From Microbulbifer variabilis (GTDB lineage Bacteria > Pseudomonadota > Gammaproteobacteria > Pseudomonadales > Cellvibrionaceae), in the NCBI RefSeq assembly GCF_020524905.1, contig NZ_JAIVKI010000015.1, forward strand, positions 1 to 64,000: DNA of 64,000 bases, written 5' to 3'. Position numbers and translations under genes: made by a program. The notes below the pieces were generated by a model, which was not told the origin of the DNA, ran no database searches, and worked only from the letters and a program-made list of their open reading frames with translations. Shown here one piece after another: positions 31,100 through 39,969 of the stretch. The stretch's first letter is position 1, and the number at the start of each line of letters is the position of its first letter.

Positions 31100-32452
31100 A
31101 TGATCCCTCTGTCACCTATCGATTCTCCACTGTTTGGCAATACTTTTGTAGATACTCGAATGCGAAAGATTTTCAACTTTCGTGCCTATTTGGAATGCTG
31201 TATTAAAGTTGAGGAGGCTTTAGCAAAAGTACAGGCAGATCTCGGGATTATTCCCCAATCGGCTTATAAAGGTATCGCAGAGTCCATTAAAAATTTTCAA
31301 GTAGACACAGATGAGCTACAGGAAAAAACAGCAATAGTTGGTTATCCCATATTACCACTGGTTGAACAGTTAGCAGCCAATGCCGGAGAGTCTGGGCATT
31401 ATCTGCATTGGGGCGCAACAACCCAAGATATCATGGATACAGCCACTGTATTGCAAATACGCGACGGTTTAGAACTGATAGAAACCCAAGTTAAAAAGGT
31501 TAACCACGCTCTAGTCACTCTGGCAAAAAAATATCGTGACACTCCGATGGCTGGGCGAACTCACTTACAACAGGCGCTCCCAATTACTTTTGGCTATAAA
31601 GCTGCGGTGTGGCTTAGTAGCTTTGAGCGTCATCTTAAGCGGCTCCATGAGCTGAAGCCACGTGTACTGGTGGTGCAATTCTCGGGTGCTTCGGGCACTT
31701 TAGCTTCTCTTGGAAAGAATGGGTTATCTGTACAAAACGCACTAGCAAAAAGGTTAAACCTTGGGGTTTCCAGTATTACATGGCATTCAATTAGAGATTG
31801 CTTAGCGGAAACTGTACAAATACTCGCATTGATTTGTGCAAGCCTGGCAAAAATATCTATAGATATCTCTCTTATGATGACTACAGAAATGGCTGAAGTG
31901 GCAGAACCTTTTGTTGAACACCGCGGCTCATCGAGTACCATGCCGCAGAAGCGAAATCCAATTTCCTGCGAGTTGATAATTGCTGCTTCAAAAATGGTTC
32001 GGGAAAAAGCTGCATTAATGCTTGATGGAATGGCAGTGGATTTTGAGCGAGCCACAGGTCCTTGGCACCTTGAGTGGATAGCTATCCCTGAAAGCTTTGC
32101 TCTTACATCCGGCGCATTATCTCAGGCCGCTTTCATGCTGGGCGGGCTAGAAGTTCACCCAGAGAAAATGAAAGCTAATCTGGACCTAACACAGGGATTG
32201 ATAGTGTCGGAAGCCGTTATGATGGCACTCGCTCCCCAACTGGGGAGACAAGCTGCCCATGATCTGGTCTACGATGCCTGCAGACAAGCCCTGGAATCAG
32301 GCGATAGCCTGGCGCAAGTATTAGCAAACACACCTCAGCTAAATAGTGTTTTGGATACAAAGAAAATAGCTTCGCTTACTGATCCATCTGGTTACCTCGG
32401 CTCAGCAAAAGAAATGGTCGATCGAATGATCAATCAACGAACCGGGCTATAG
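31100..32452 (+). CDS. PcaB-like fumarase/aspartase-superfamily lyase
   Basis: 450 residues, full length for the 3-carboxy-cis,cis-muconate cycloisomerase/adenylosuccinate lyase family. Superfamily signatures are clear: SGHYLHWGATTQDIMDTA, GRTHLQQALP, and the catalytic loop SSTMPQKRNPISCE. The early block SPLFGNTFVDTRMRKIF and the length favour PcaB-like cycloisomerases over PurB, but no other protocatechuate genes are adjacent, so the substrate is unproven. The nearby CMD-family gene (29.2-29.8 kb) is the only other hint of this pathway. Confidence 0.88.
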   Translation: MIPLSPIDSPLFGNTFVDTRMRKIFNFRAYLECCIKVEEALAKVQADLGIIPQSAYKGIAESIKNFQVDTDELQEKTAIVGYPILPLVEQLAANAGESGHYLHWGATTQDIMDTATVLQIRDGLELIETQVKKVNHALVTLAKKYRDTPMAGRTHLQQALPITFGYKAAVWLSSFERHLKRLHELKPRVLVVQFSGASGTLASLGKNGLSVQNALAKRLNLGVSSITWHSIRDCLAETVQILALICASLAKISIDISLMMTTEMAEVAEPFVEHRGSSSTMPQKRNPISCELIIAASKMVREKAALMLDGMAVDFERATGPWHLEWIAIPESFALTSGALSQAAFMLGGLEVHPEKMKANLDLTQGLIVSEAVMMALAPQLGRQAAHDLVYDACRQALESGDSLAQVLANTPQLNSVLDTKKIASLTDPSGYLGSAKEMVDRMINQRTGL

Positions 32453-32532
32453 CCTCTTTTTTCTTGGCGGTATTCCTACATAAGGGGTTTAGGAGCAAGT
32501 TGCTTATCCGCAGGGAAAGCTATAGGACAGGC

Positions 32533-33282
32533 TCAATAGAATTCGTATTCCAGTAACAGTCGAAATGACTGGTCTGGGCTCTCATCGGTAATACCGAAGA
32601 TCAAGCCGAACTCCCAGTAAAGTTGGCGCGCACCGGTGAGGCGCTGCACCCCGCTAGCCATAGGCCCAATGCCTACCGTGTCCTGACCGGCGTAGAGTTC
32701 CAATGCCGGTTCGAAGGCCTCGGCGAAGCGGTAGCGGCCCTGCAGGCGCAGCTGGGTTTCAAACTCATTGTCGATATCATCGCCCCACTCATAGATAGCA
32801 AATAAGTTGGCAGTGCCCACCCAGCGGCCCGATTCTCTGGCAGCGATCAATGCTGTCGCAGCCTCCCACTTATTGACGCTGAGCTCCTTTTCCAGTTCGA
32901 ATAGCAGGCCCCAGTCTGCAGCATATTCACCCTGTTCGGTCAGTTGTCGTTTGACTTCCAACTCCATACTTTCTATATCAAATCCCTCGCCCTCGTAACG
33001 TTCACCAATCAGATAAGCTTCGCCAAACCAACGCTCACTAAAACTGTGGCCAAGCCCCAACCGATGTAGCTGCAGCGAGTCGAGGTTGTTCTGTTTGTCC
33101 TCGGGCATCGCAAGTGCCCGCCACTCGATTTCCGTTTCCAGTGGCTGCACATAGGGGTTGTAAACCTTGTCTATCACAATGCCATCCGCTTTTGCCTGCG
33201 GTGCCCCGACAGCAAGGAAAAGATTAGCTATCGCCAGAATTTTTGTAGGCCCGTATCTATTAGCCAGCCAATTGAACAACAT
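32533..33282 (-). CDS. Outer-membrane barrel-like protein of the FTR1 cluster
   Basis: 249 residues. An N-terminal signal peptide (ILAIANLFLAVGAPQAKADG, cleavage likely after KADG) is followed by alternating amphipathic strands with many aromatic and acidic residues, ending in YEFY, a C-terminal aromatic typical of outer-membrane barrels. The start overlaps the end of the FTR1 gene by 23 bases, and AAGG lies 6 bases upstream. I read it as a small barrel dedicated to this iron-uptake cluster. I cannot name its family with confidence. Confidence 0.8.
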   Translation of the reverse strand: MLFNWLANRYGPTKILAIANLFLAVGAPQAKADGIVIDKVYNPYVQPLETEIEWRALAMPEDKQNNLDSLQLHRLGLGHSFSERWFGEAYLIGERYEGEGFDIESMELEVKRQLTEQGEYAADWGLLFELEKELSVNKWEAATALIAARESGRWVGTANLFAIYEWGDDIDNEFETQLRLQGRYRFAEAFEPALELYAGQDTVGIGPMASGVQRLTGARQLYWEFGLIFGITDESPDQSFRLLLEYEFY

Positions 33283-34072
33283 GGGGAACCTTGTTTTTTC
33301 TATGAACGAACCAGGTGATTAATAACAACACGGCCATCAATAACATACTGACAAGATAGATAAACACTTCGAGTGGGGATGGCGTAGCCTCATAGCCAAT
33401 CAGTGCATACAATAATTGCCCGGTAATTGAATCCTCCGGTAGCAACCATGATGTGTCCCATAGTGGCGCCTCAGCGGGCAGCCAATCTGCCTGGATCAAC
33501 TCCCTGGCTACCTGGAGATACATAGCCCCCCCCACTAGGGTCAGCAGAACGCAGGTCACCAGCAATGCGTGCCGTCGTGGGAAACTAAGCAATAGATAAT
33601 AAAGCAAAGCCCCGATACTGAAGCCGATGCCTACGCCGAGTAGCGCTCCGCACAGCACACTTGAAAAAGCCTCCGGCTGGTAACGTAAGGCAGACAGGTA
33701 GATAAATATTTCTGATCCTTCGTGAGTTACTGTCGCAGCTACCGCTGTAGCCATGGCTACTTGCAGCAAGCTCTCAGAAATCCCAACCTTGTAATGGTTC
33801 ACGATCATCAGTACTGTGATAATGATCAAAAGCCCATAGGCAAGGGTCTGCAGGACAGCATTCAATAGCTCCTGGCCCACACCTTCATACGCGCTAGAGA
33901 TCGCTGCCAGCTGGGTTCCATAGAAAATCGCTCCAGAAAACCCAACCATCAGGGCGAAGAAAAGCCAGCGAAAACGCAGCTGTAGAAAGCGAGTCATTGC
34001 CATGAGAATGCTAAGTAGCAGCGCGGCCTCCAGCACTTCACGCAGAATAATAATCACACTATTCAGCAGCAC
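33260..34072 (-). CDS. FTR1-family iron permease
   Basis: 270 residues with about seven membrane helices. The first helix carries the ferric-transport motif REVLEA, and the second is a variant, HEGSE, where REGxE is usual. FTR1/EfeU permeases move iron across the inner membrane, normally with a partner oxidase or periplasmic factor. The start overlaps the cupredoxin gene by 14 bases and its end overlaps the barrel gene, so the genes form a tight operon. No EfeB-type peroxidase is present in the window. Confidence 0.92.
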   Translation of the reverse strand: MLLNSVIIILREVLEAALLLSILMAMTRFLQLRFRWLFFALMVGFSGAIFYGTQLAAISSAYEGVGQELLNAVLQTLAYGLLIIITVLMIVNHYKVGISESLLQVAMATAVAATVTHEGSEIFIYLSALRYQPEAFSSVLCGALLGVGIGFSIGALLYYLLLSFPRRHALLVTCVLLTLVGGAMYLQVARELIQADWLPAEAPLWDTSWLLPEDSITGQLLYALIGYEATPSPLEVFIYLVSMLLMAVLLLITWFVHRKNKVPHVVQLAG

Positions 34073-34457
34073 GAAAACTTTCCCCTAATCCTTGTGCGAC
34101 GATCTTCCCCTGAGCGGTCTTTGGATTGAACTCACCAAAAAATGGATAGACCCCCGGCGCTAGCGGGCCAATAAAAATGACGGCCTTTTGCCCCCCCATA
34201 ATCACCTTCTCCCGGTTCAACTCGTAGCTCTCGAACTCCTCGGGAGTCGGATCTTGGTTGTGTACAATCAACTTGACTTTGATATTGGCGGGGATGGTGA
34301 GCTCGGATGGGTAGAAAAGATGCCCACGAATCTCTATCTCAAATTGGGGCCTCGCAGCTTGGGCGATGGATGATGAGAGGGTGAAGAAACCTAATATGGT
34401 GAGCAGCAGCAGCGGCTGCCAGTAAAAGTGGGAACGCTCTGTCACCAGTAACTCCAT
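34059..34457 (-). CDS. Periplasmic cupredoxin-like protein
   Basis: About 132 residues from the ATG at 34457; an in-frame TTG at 34517 would add 20 residues. The signal peptide (LLLLTILGFFTLSSSIAQA) is followed by a single cupredoxin-like beta-sandwich: FEIEIRGHLFYPSELTIPA near the start, NQDPTPEEFESYELNREK in the middle, and GVYPFFGEFNPKTAQG at the end. This is the EfeO N-terminal or Cupredoxin_1 pattern, which often lacks the full type-1 copper ligand set, and no cysteine ligand is visible here. It is probably the periplasmic iron-handling partner of the adjacent permease. Confidence 0.87.
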   Translation of the reverse strand: MELLVTERSHFYWQPLLLLTILGFFTLSSSIAQAARPQFEIEIRGHLFYPSELTIPANIKVKLIVHNQDPTPEEFESYELNREKVIMGGQKAVIFIGPLAPGVYPFFGEFNPKTAQGKIVAQGLGESFRAAE

Positions 34458-34568
34458 GAACGTGGATTGATGCGGGTCCAATGGGATAAGGCGCCTGTAC
34501 CAGGGGCCCGCATCCAAATTTAGAATTATTTATCTGAGGCAATAGTCGCACGGCAATGTTTCACCGAA

Positions 34569-34606
34569 GCCGGGACTCGAGTCATCAACTCGAAGCAGAA
34601 CCCGGC
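34569..34606 (-). promoter_or_regulatory. Nested hairpin between TPR and cupredoxin genes
   Basis: GCCGGG (34569-34574) pairs with CCCGGC (34601-34606). Inside it CGAGT (34578-34582) pairs with ACTCG (34588-34592). It lies 15 bases after the TPR stop and about 110 bases before the cupredoxin start in the direction of transcription. There is no T run, so it may be an mRNA processing or stabilising structure rather than a terminator. Confidence 0.45.
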
Positions 34607-34620
34607 CATTGGTTAATCAG

Positions 34621-35283
34621 CTAGCGGAGCTTTTCCTGCACCTTAGTCATCAATACCTGTATCTCCCCACGCCGCCCCTGGTCTGCTACCTGGCGCTCAG
34701 GGTCCGCAGGAGCGGCCAGCGCCTTTTGCAGATAGTCCATTGCCTGCGCATAGTTCTTCTTCTGGAAAAGATAGTCTGCGTAAAAGTAGTTGGCATCAAT
34801 GTCTGTAGCGCCAAATTGCAGACCTTTGCGCAGGTACTCATCCGCCTTTTTATCATCACCGAAGCCCAAAGGCCATCCGGGGACCTGATAGTAGAGGGAG
34901 CCTAGGCTCGTGAAAGCAGCACCGTCTAGTACACTGCCGTCGATAGCAATAGCGTGTTCCAAGTCTGCCTTGGCAGCCTTCGCCAGTGATAGTGCACCCA
35001 GACCACCCTTCGCGCCTGCATAAGAGGCATCAATTATTCCGCGCCATACCCACAGGGATGCATTCTGTGGATCGTGGCTGGTGTAGGTTTTGGCCTGTTG
35101 CGCCAGCACCTCAAAGGCATCTTCCTGCTCTTGTTCAGGAGTCTGGTATTTTATCTGTGCCCACGCCTTTTGCAGCTCGACGACGGCATCATTCGACGGA
35201 TCGGCCCAGAGCAAAGGGGAAACCGCCAAGCTTATAGCCGCGGCAAAAATTTTAAGACGATATTTGATATTGAAGCTTTTCAT
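34621..35283 (-). CDS. Secreted TPR-like protein of the FTR1 cluster
   Basis: About 220 residues from the ATG at 35283, preceded by GGAGAA with a good spacing. The signal peptide is KIFAAAISLAVSPLLWA. The mature protein is helical with TPR-like units: ASLWVWRGIIDAS, GGLGALSLAKAAKADLEHAIAID, and ANYFYADYLFQKKNYAQAMDYLQKAL. It is the first gene of a minus-strand set with the cupredoxin, FTR1 permease and barrel genes, and probably acts as a periplasmic scaffold. No enzymatic motif is present. Confidence 0.8.
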   Translation of the reverse strand: MKSFNIKYRLKIFAAAISLAVSPLLWADPSNDAVVELQKAWAQIKYQTPEQEQEDAFEVLAQQAKTYTSHDPQNASLWVWRGIIDASYAGAKGGLGALSLAKAAKADLEHAIAIDGSVLDGAAFTSLGSLYYQVPGWPLGFGDDKKADEYLRKGLQFGATDIDANYFYADYLFQKKNYAQAMDYLQKALAAPADPERQVADQGRRGEIQVLMTKVQEKLR

Positions 35284-35534
35284 GAGGTTCTCCATAAATA
35301 CAATTTTGTTTTACGCACTAACGGATCAGTGAATTTTTTACCCAATATTCCCTCGCCCCAGGAAGGAAAGAGGGCCGAAGAAGACGTTTAGTTTGCGATT
35401 GCCTAGTTCCGGCGAATCAGATTTAGTCTCTACCATGCGCGCCACTCAAAAGTAGTACCCCGCGATATCGCGGCCCCTAGACTCCAGATCCAAGTGATGT
35501 GGTTGTCGCGCAGCCGAGTTATGCAGTTTCTCAA

Positions 35535-36260
35535 TTAACTACATCTGCTTCCCTCTAGAACTACCGCACCTGCCATGAATAGCCGTGACAGGTGTTCCGC
35601 TTGTGCGGCACACTGTTGTAGCAGTTCCCCCACAAGCGGTTGCTGCAGTAGCACATCGCGCGCGAGTGTCACGTTGATCGCAGTGACCTCGGGACAGGTA
35701 TCGTAGTAGCTTCCCCAGTTTTTTAGCTCTGCTCCAAGACGTTTGCCATCGGCCGTACACAGCACTATCTGATCTGCGGTGAGCCTGGCCAGCAGTTTGT
35801 GTACTTCTGGCGTCGCAGTAAAAATCGCCCAGGTCATGCCTGCGCTAGCGAAGAGTTCGGCGAGCATTAAAAACAGCAGCCGGCTGCTACCGCGAGAGGT
35901 CGAAACCAGGTTGCCGATTTCGACGATGTCCGCACGTGCCACTGGTCGTCCTGCTGCCTCGGCCAGCTGTTGCTCAACAGGTCGATCCAAATACTGTTCC
36001 AGGAAGAGGGTTCCACTATCGGCCCGGCGCAATCCAAGTGCGGCGCTGAGGACACCATTGGCATATAGCGACAGCAGTTGAGGTAGATAGCTATTGATAG
36101 TCGCACCATGGATATCAGAGAACCTCTGCGCGATATAGGTTTCTATCTCTGCACGGCCAGGGTCATCAACAGCGGCCAACACAAAGTGATGAGTAGGTAC
36201 CGGCAGCTCTCGCCGTGTAGTGCCTGGTAATTCACACTGACGATCACCTTCCGCTGCCAT
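35535..36260 (-). CDS. Thermostable hemolysin-family protein
   Basis: 241 residues. Family blocks include AEIETYIAQRFSDIHGATI, SYLPQLLSLY, ALGLRRADSGTLFLEQYLD and VEIGNLVSTSRGSSRLLF, matching the T_hemolysin family named after the Vibrio delta-VPH protein. The fold resembles GNAT acyltransferases. Despite the name, no signal peptide or membrane segment is visible, so a cytosolic enzyme is more plausible than a secreted lysin. Relatives often lie beside AMP-ligase genes; none is visible here. A perfect palindrome CCGCGATATCGCGG lies just downstream at 35460-35473. Confidence 0.85.
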   Translation of the reverse strand: MAAEGDRQCELPGTTRRELPVPTHHFVLAAVDDPGRAEIETYIAQRFSDIHGATINSYLPQLLSLYANGVLSAALGLRRADSGTLFLEQYLDRPVEQQLAEAAGRPVARADIVEIGNLVSTSRGSSRLLFLMLAELFASAGMTWAIFTATPEVHKLLARLTADQIVLCTADGKRLGAELKNWGSYYDTCPEVTAINVTLARDVLLQQPLVGELLQQCAAQAEHLSRLFMAGAVVLEGSRCS

Positions 36261-36760
36261 TACACTGTCTCCATGGGGAAATTCAATAGAAGGCAGTCTA
36301 GAGGGGGAAGATTAAGTGAATCTTAAGAGTGACTCGAAATGGCTGACACAGCGCCATCTGTGACAATCAATATCAACTTGGGGGTCCTTACCTTACCGAT
36401 AGGCTAAACAAGAAGAAGGGGGGGAGCTGCAATGTTACTGCCATTGGCCACATCACCAGGCCGCCAATTAACTTCAGTTACCAGTTGGAGCATACAGACA
36501 GTTACATCGCAACTGGCAGTTCTAGGGCGTTCTCAATGAGTACAATCATCCAGCCCTGGTCCATATCGCAAAATAAAGGGCCCCATAATGTTAAACAGCC
36601 CCAAACAGATCCGTACAAATCCATCCTTTGGAAAAACAAGGGGTGCTTGGGATTTTGGGGAACAGTTCATTGAATTAGGGATAGGATACCCATTTGTAGT
36701 AATACGATAAGAAAAGCTTCAATGAATCGCAATTAAGTGAACTATCCCCCGGGTTTTTCT
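36261..36760. other. Intergenic stretch, nothing firm
   Basis: 500 bases between the T-hemolysin gene and the tail of the metallopeptidase gene, both on the minus strand. A 62-codon open frame (36485-36673) has no ribosome-binding site or family features. The first 100 bases must hold the T-hemolysin promoter. No operator was recognised. Confidence 0.4.
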
Positions 36761-37741
36761 TTAATGGTTAAGCAGGCTTGGGTGTATCTTTCGATTACCC
36801 AAAATCCCTCCCACAACCTTCTTAACTTCTACTTCAGAAGGGAGTTGTGCCACATCATGGGCGAACCATGCCAGTGAATCAGCATTATCTACCGCTTTTA
36901 CCTCAGCAAGCTTTGCCATATGTGATGCCGCTGAATCTTGCCCACGTAACCCATTTAACGCCTGCTCTACAACGCGCTCGAAAGCTTGATCATGGGTGAG
37001 ACCTTGTTGCGTATAGATTTCCATAAACATACCACCCTGACTAATTGCCTGATCTAACTTATCTACAATGCCTCCATCCTTGAAGTACCCGGGATCCAGA
37101 TCCACTGTTTGCGCGTATTTGTGCGTTCCCTCATGTATCAAAGTAACAATGCAGAAATTTTCACCTCTTTTCCAAATTTCTTCGAAGTTCAAGCATATGG
37201 GATGCTTGTAATCTGTCTTAAAGCTCCCCCCCTTGAGGTACCCTCCACCTACCGTCGTCAGCTTATAATTGTTAGAAAGATACCTGGGCACACTTTCAAA
37301 GATGTCCACCCACACAAAACCCGCCATTTTTTTTGTGGGGTTCCCCAGGCCTATTGCTGACATGGCAGAAGTCTGAATTTTTGCCAGGGTGGGCATCATA
37401 CTCACGTCCGCACACTCCACCCCGTTGCTCAAACCCATCTGAGTTTTAGTTAACCGCTTGAGTATCGCGTTTAGACAACTTCGGTATCTATCGCTCGGAC
37501 AACCCGTAGGAAGACCGAAGTAGTAGGAAAGTAAATTATTAAATTTGCCAGAAACCTTATTGGGGGACACAAGGGCGGTGGTGCACATTGCCTCCGCTCG
37601 AGACAAGATGGTTTGTGCTTCATCCAGCCAGCTTTCAAGTGATTTTTTCACTTTTGTTTGAAAGAGTACCGGTGCTGTGTCTTCTACCAACACGGAAAAT
37701 TCAACACCCTTACTGATGCTGCGACTAATTATTTTTGTCAT
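36761..37741 (-). CDS. M35-like (aspzincin) metallopeptidase
   Basis: About 326 residues from the ATG at 37741, chosen because AGGAAGG precedes it by about 5 bases. A longer open frame to 37852 is unlikely. The zinc-binding helix is TLIHEGTHKYA (HExxH), followed by an Asp-rich stretch (VDLDPGYFKDGG). NADSLAWFAHD, a block typical of aspzincin M35/lysine-specific endopeptidases, lies near the C-terminus. No signal peptide is visible, which is odd for a family usually secreted. It could leave by a non-Sec route or act inside the cell. No neighbour explains its role. Confidence 0.82.
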   Translation of the reverse strand: MTKIISRSISKGVEFSVLVEDTAPVLFQTKVKKSLESWLDEAQTILSRAEAMCTTALVSPNKVSGKFNNLLSYYFGLPTGCPSDRYRSCLNAILKRLTKTQMGLSNGVECADVSMMPTLAKIQTSAMSAIGLGNPTKKMAGFVWVDIFESVPRYLSNNYKLTTVGGGYLKGGSFKTDYKHPICLNFEEIWKRGENFCIVTLIHEGTHKYAQTVDLDPGYFKDGGIVDKLDQAISQGGMFMEIYTQQGLTHDQAFERVVEQALNGLRGQDSAASHMAKLAEVKAVDNADSLAWFAHDVAQLPSEVEVKKVVGGILGNRKIHPSLLNH

Positions 37742-38062
37742 GATTACCTTCCTATGATTTCCTAATGTTCCAGCGCTAGAAGTTATTGTTGTTGGTCTAA
37801 CGCTAAGGGAAAGAAGATCAATATTGTAATATTTAATCTTATGGCAGTACATTAATATTTCAGGAGTGACTCTGGAGCAGATTTATTTTTCAATTTATTT
37901 CGACTAAAGCTTTCTGGTGTTTCCTCAAAGACTTCATCTTGAGATTCGTTATGCATTAATGAAGATGAGGGGGTGTTGCGTCTTGCAATCTTATGGGCCA
38001 CTTTAACTGTCTTTTTCTAATTATGGGTTACCATAGATATTAGTGATCGCTGACCGCTATAA

Positions 38063-38965
38063 ATGCTGTCCTTTTCAATTCCAGCCCAATCACGAAGTAT
38101 AAAAATCATGTGTTCTTTCTGTATATCGATATACCCAAAGATCAGTTTTTTCTTTATCAGCCTACTCCGAGGAATTAGCCAAGTCATCCTTCAAGAGAAC
38201 GTTTTAAGTGGAGCTTTGTTCTTGTTCGGTGTGGCAGTGAACTCAATCATCATGGCTCTTGGAACCGCACTTGGTGTTATCACAGCGACTATTTGTGCTG
38301 TTGCTTTACATTATCCAGTGAAACACATTAAGGCTGGGCTGTTAGGATACAATGGGGCACTAATCGGTGTAGTCATATTCTCTTTATATGCACCCTCACC
38401 ACTGACTGTTTTATTCATAATTGGAGGAAGCGCTCTAACAGTTTTAATCATGCGCTTAATGATGATTCACATTCCCCTTCCAGCATATACCGCCCCATAT
38501 ATCCTGGTGATATGGGTTATATGGGGAATGGCTCCAACACTAGGCCTAGAGCCAGCAGTAACATCCCTAAGTGAAAAATTTTCAACATGGGGTATATTGG
38601 CAGGTGTTGGCCAGGTTATCTTTCAAGATAATGCTATTACAGGGATATGTTTTTTAGTTGGCATTTTCGTTTCCAATAAGTCCCATGCTCTTTGGTCTCT
38701 AATTGGTGTCGTACTTGCAACATTACTGGCCGAGCTCCTATCCTTACCACCAACACCAATCCTTGCCGGCATCTTTGGTTATAATGCATCCCTTAGTGCT
38801 ATTGCATTAGCCAATAAAAGTAAGTATTGGCTTGCTCCACTTGTAGGGAGCCTATTAACCGTTCCCATCACAATGGTCTTTATGGGGGCAGATATTATTG
38901 CTTTATCCGCGCCATTTGTTATTTCAAGCTGGGCAATATTGCCGCTCAAAAAGTGCTCACATTGA
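38063..38965 (+). CDS. Urea transporter
   Basis: 300 residues and about ten hydrophobic segments in two repeated halves, typical of the urea transporter (UT/Yut) family of channel-like proteins. Paired signatures are LLRGISQVILQENVLSG with GVGQVIFQDNAITG, LLGYNGALIG with IFGYNASLSAI, and PLPAYTAPYI. Residues 1-33 look poorly conserved; the ATG at 38108 is an alternative start, and neither has a strong ribosome-binding site. No urease genes lie in the window. Confidence 0.9.
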   Translation: MLSFSIPAQSRSIKIMCSFCISIYPKISFFFISLLRGISQVILQENVLSGALFLFGVAVNSIIMALGTALGVITATICAVALHYPVKHIKAGLLGYNGALIGVVIFSLYAPSPLTVLFIIGGSALTVLIMRLMMIHIPLPAYTAPYILVIWVIWGMAPTLGLEPAVTSLSEKFSTWGILAGVGQVIFQDNAITGICFLVGIFVSNKSHALWSLIGVVLATLLAELLSLPPTPILAGIFGYNASLSAIALANKSKYWLAPLVGSLLTVPITMVFMGADIIALSAPFVISSWAILPLKKCSH

Positions 38966-39145
38966 TTTAATATTGGGATTGAAGAAAGTGTCCAGGTCTA
39001 TGAATTGATTCAGTCACAACTTTCACTTGAATATATTTAAGCTTTATTTCTCTATGCCTAATGATGCGCGCCCGTAGACGCAATTTTTGCCATTATGGCC
39101 GAGAATAGCCAAAGATTTTAATCAACAAACTATGGAGATTGCAGC

Positions 39146-39745
39146 ATGAAGATCGTAGTGATTGGCGCTACCGGTATCATTGGTAAATCAGTTGTGGACG
39201 AGCTTAAAGAGTATGACGTTGTCAAAGTTGGTCACAGGAATGGTGATTACCGGATCAATATTGAGGATAGGGCATCCATCAAGGCAATGTTTAAGCAGGT
39301 GGGCCAAGTTGATGCTGTAGTTTCAGCTACAGGGAACGCAGTTTTTGCGCCAGTTGAAGAGCTGACATTTGATCAAATTAAAGCAGCTATTGACAGTAAG
39401 TTATTAGGGCAAATTAATATTTTCCAGATTGGCCGTGACTATGTTCGTGAGGGTGGCAGTATCACCTTAACTTCTGGTGTTTTAGCCCAACATCCTATGC
39501 GGGGCGGTTCTGCACTCAGCCTAGTTAATGGCGCTATTGAATCCTTTGTGAAAGCCACAGCATTAGAACTCGGTCATAAGCTTCGTTTAAATGCCGTTAG
39601 TCCACATTTTGTGAAAGAAACCATGGATATGATGGGTATGGATAGCTCCAGCGGCATCTCAGCGTCGGACACTGCAAAAGCGTATCGTCATGCTGTTTTA
39701 TCCAGTGAAACTGGCCAGACTTTTGATGTGGCAGATTATATATAA
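39146..39745 (+). CDS. Short-chain dehydrogenase-like protein
   Basis: 199 residues, shorter than classical SDRs (about 250). The Rossmann motif GATGIIGKSV is at the N-terminus, and HRNGDYRINIEDRASI fits NADP-binding short SDRs. The usual active-site YxxxK is not seen: the equivalent region reads ALSLVNGAIESFVKA, so it may be an atypical or non-catalytic member. The ATG has GGAG 8 bases upstream. A terminator follows directly. Confidence 0.88.
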   Translation: MKIVVIGATGIIGKSVVDELKEYDVVKVGHRNGDYRINIEDRASIKAMFKQVGQVDAVVSATGNAVFAPVEELTFDQIKAAIDSKLLGQINIFQIGRDYVREGGSITLTSGVLAQHPMRGGSALSLVNGAIESFVKATALELGHKLRLNAVSPHFVKETMDMMGMDSSSGISASDTAKAYRHAVLSSETGQTFDVADYI

Positions 39746-39779
39746 GCCTCAAAAACTGATGTTGATCGTGAGGCTTTTT
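39746..39779 (+). terminator. Rho-independent terminator after the SDR-like gene
   Basis: GCCTCA (39746-39751) pairs with TGAGGC (39769-39774), followed by TTTTT. The 17-base loop is long but A/T-rich. It starts immediately after the TAA of the SDR-like gene. Confidence 0.75.
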
Positions 39780-39969
39780 GTATTGATGATATACAGTTTA
39801 TTGATGGTTATGTATTAATTGATACACTATCTTTTCCATGGCGAGATTGATCTAATTGTGTACTAACAAAGTGACAGCAAAGATTATCCACGTAAATACG
39901 ATTGCCCCCGGGCCGGTTGAAAATGAATTTCTCAAGGAGAGAGTGCAGGAATAGCCTGTACGGAATACG

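Noticed and set aside
36485..36673. 62-codon open frame in an intergenic stretch
   Set aside because: No ribosome-binding site and no protein-like features.
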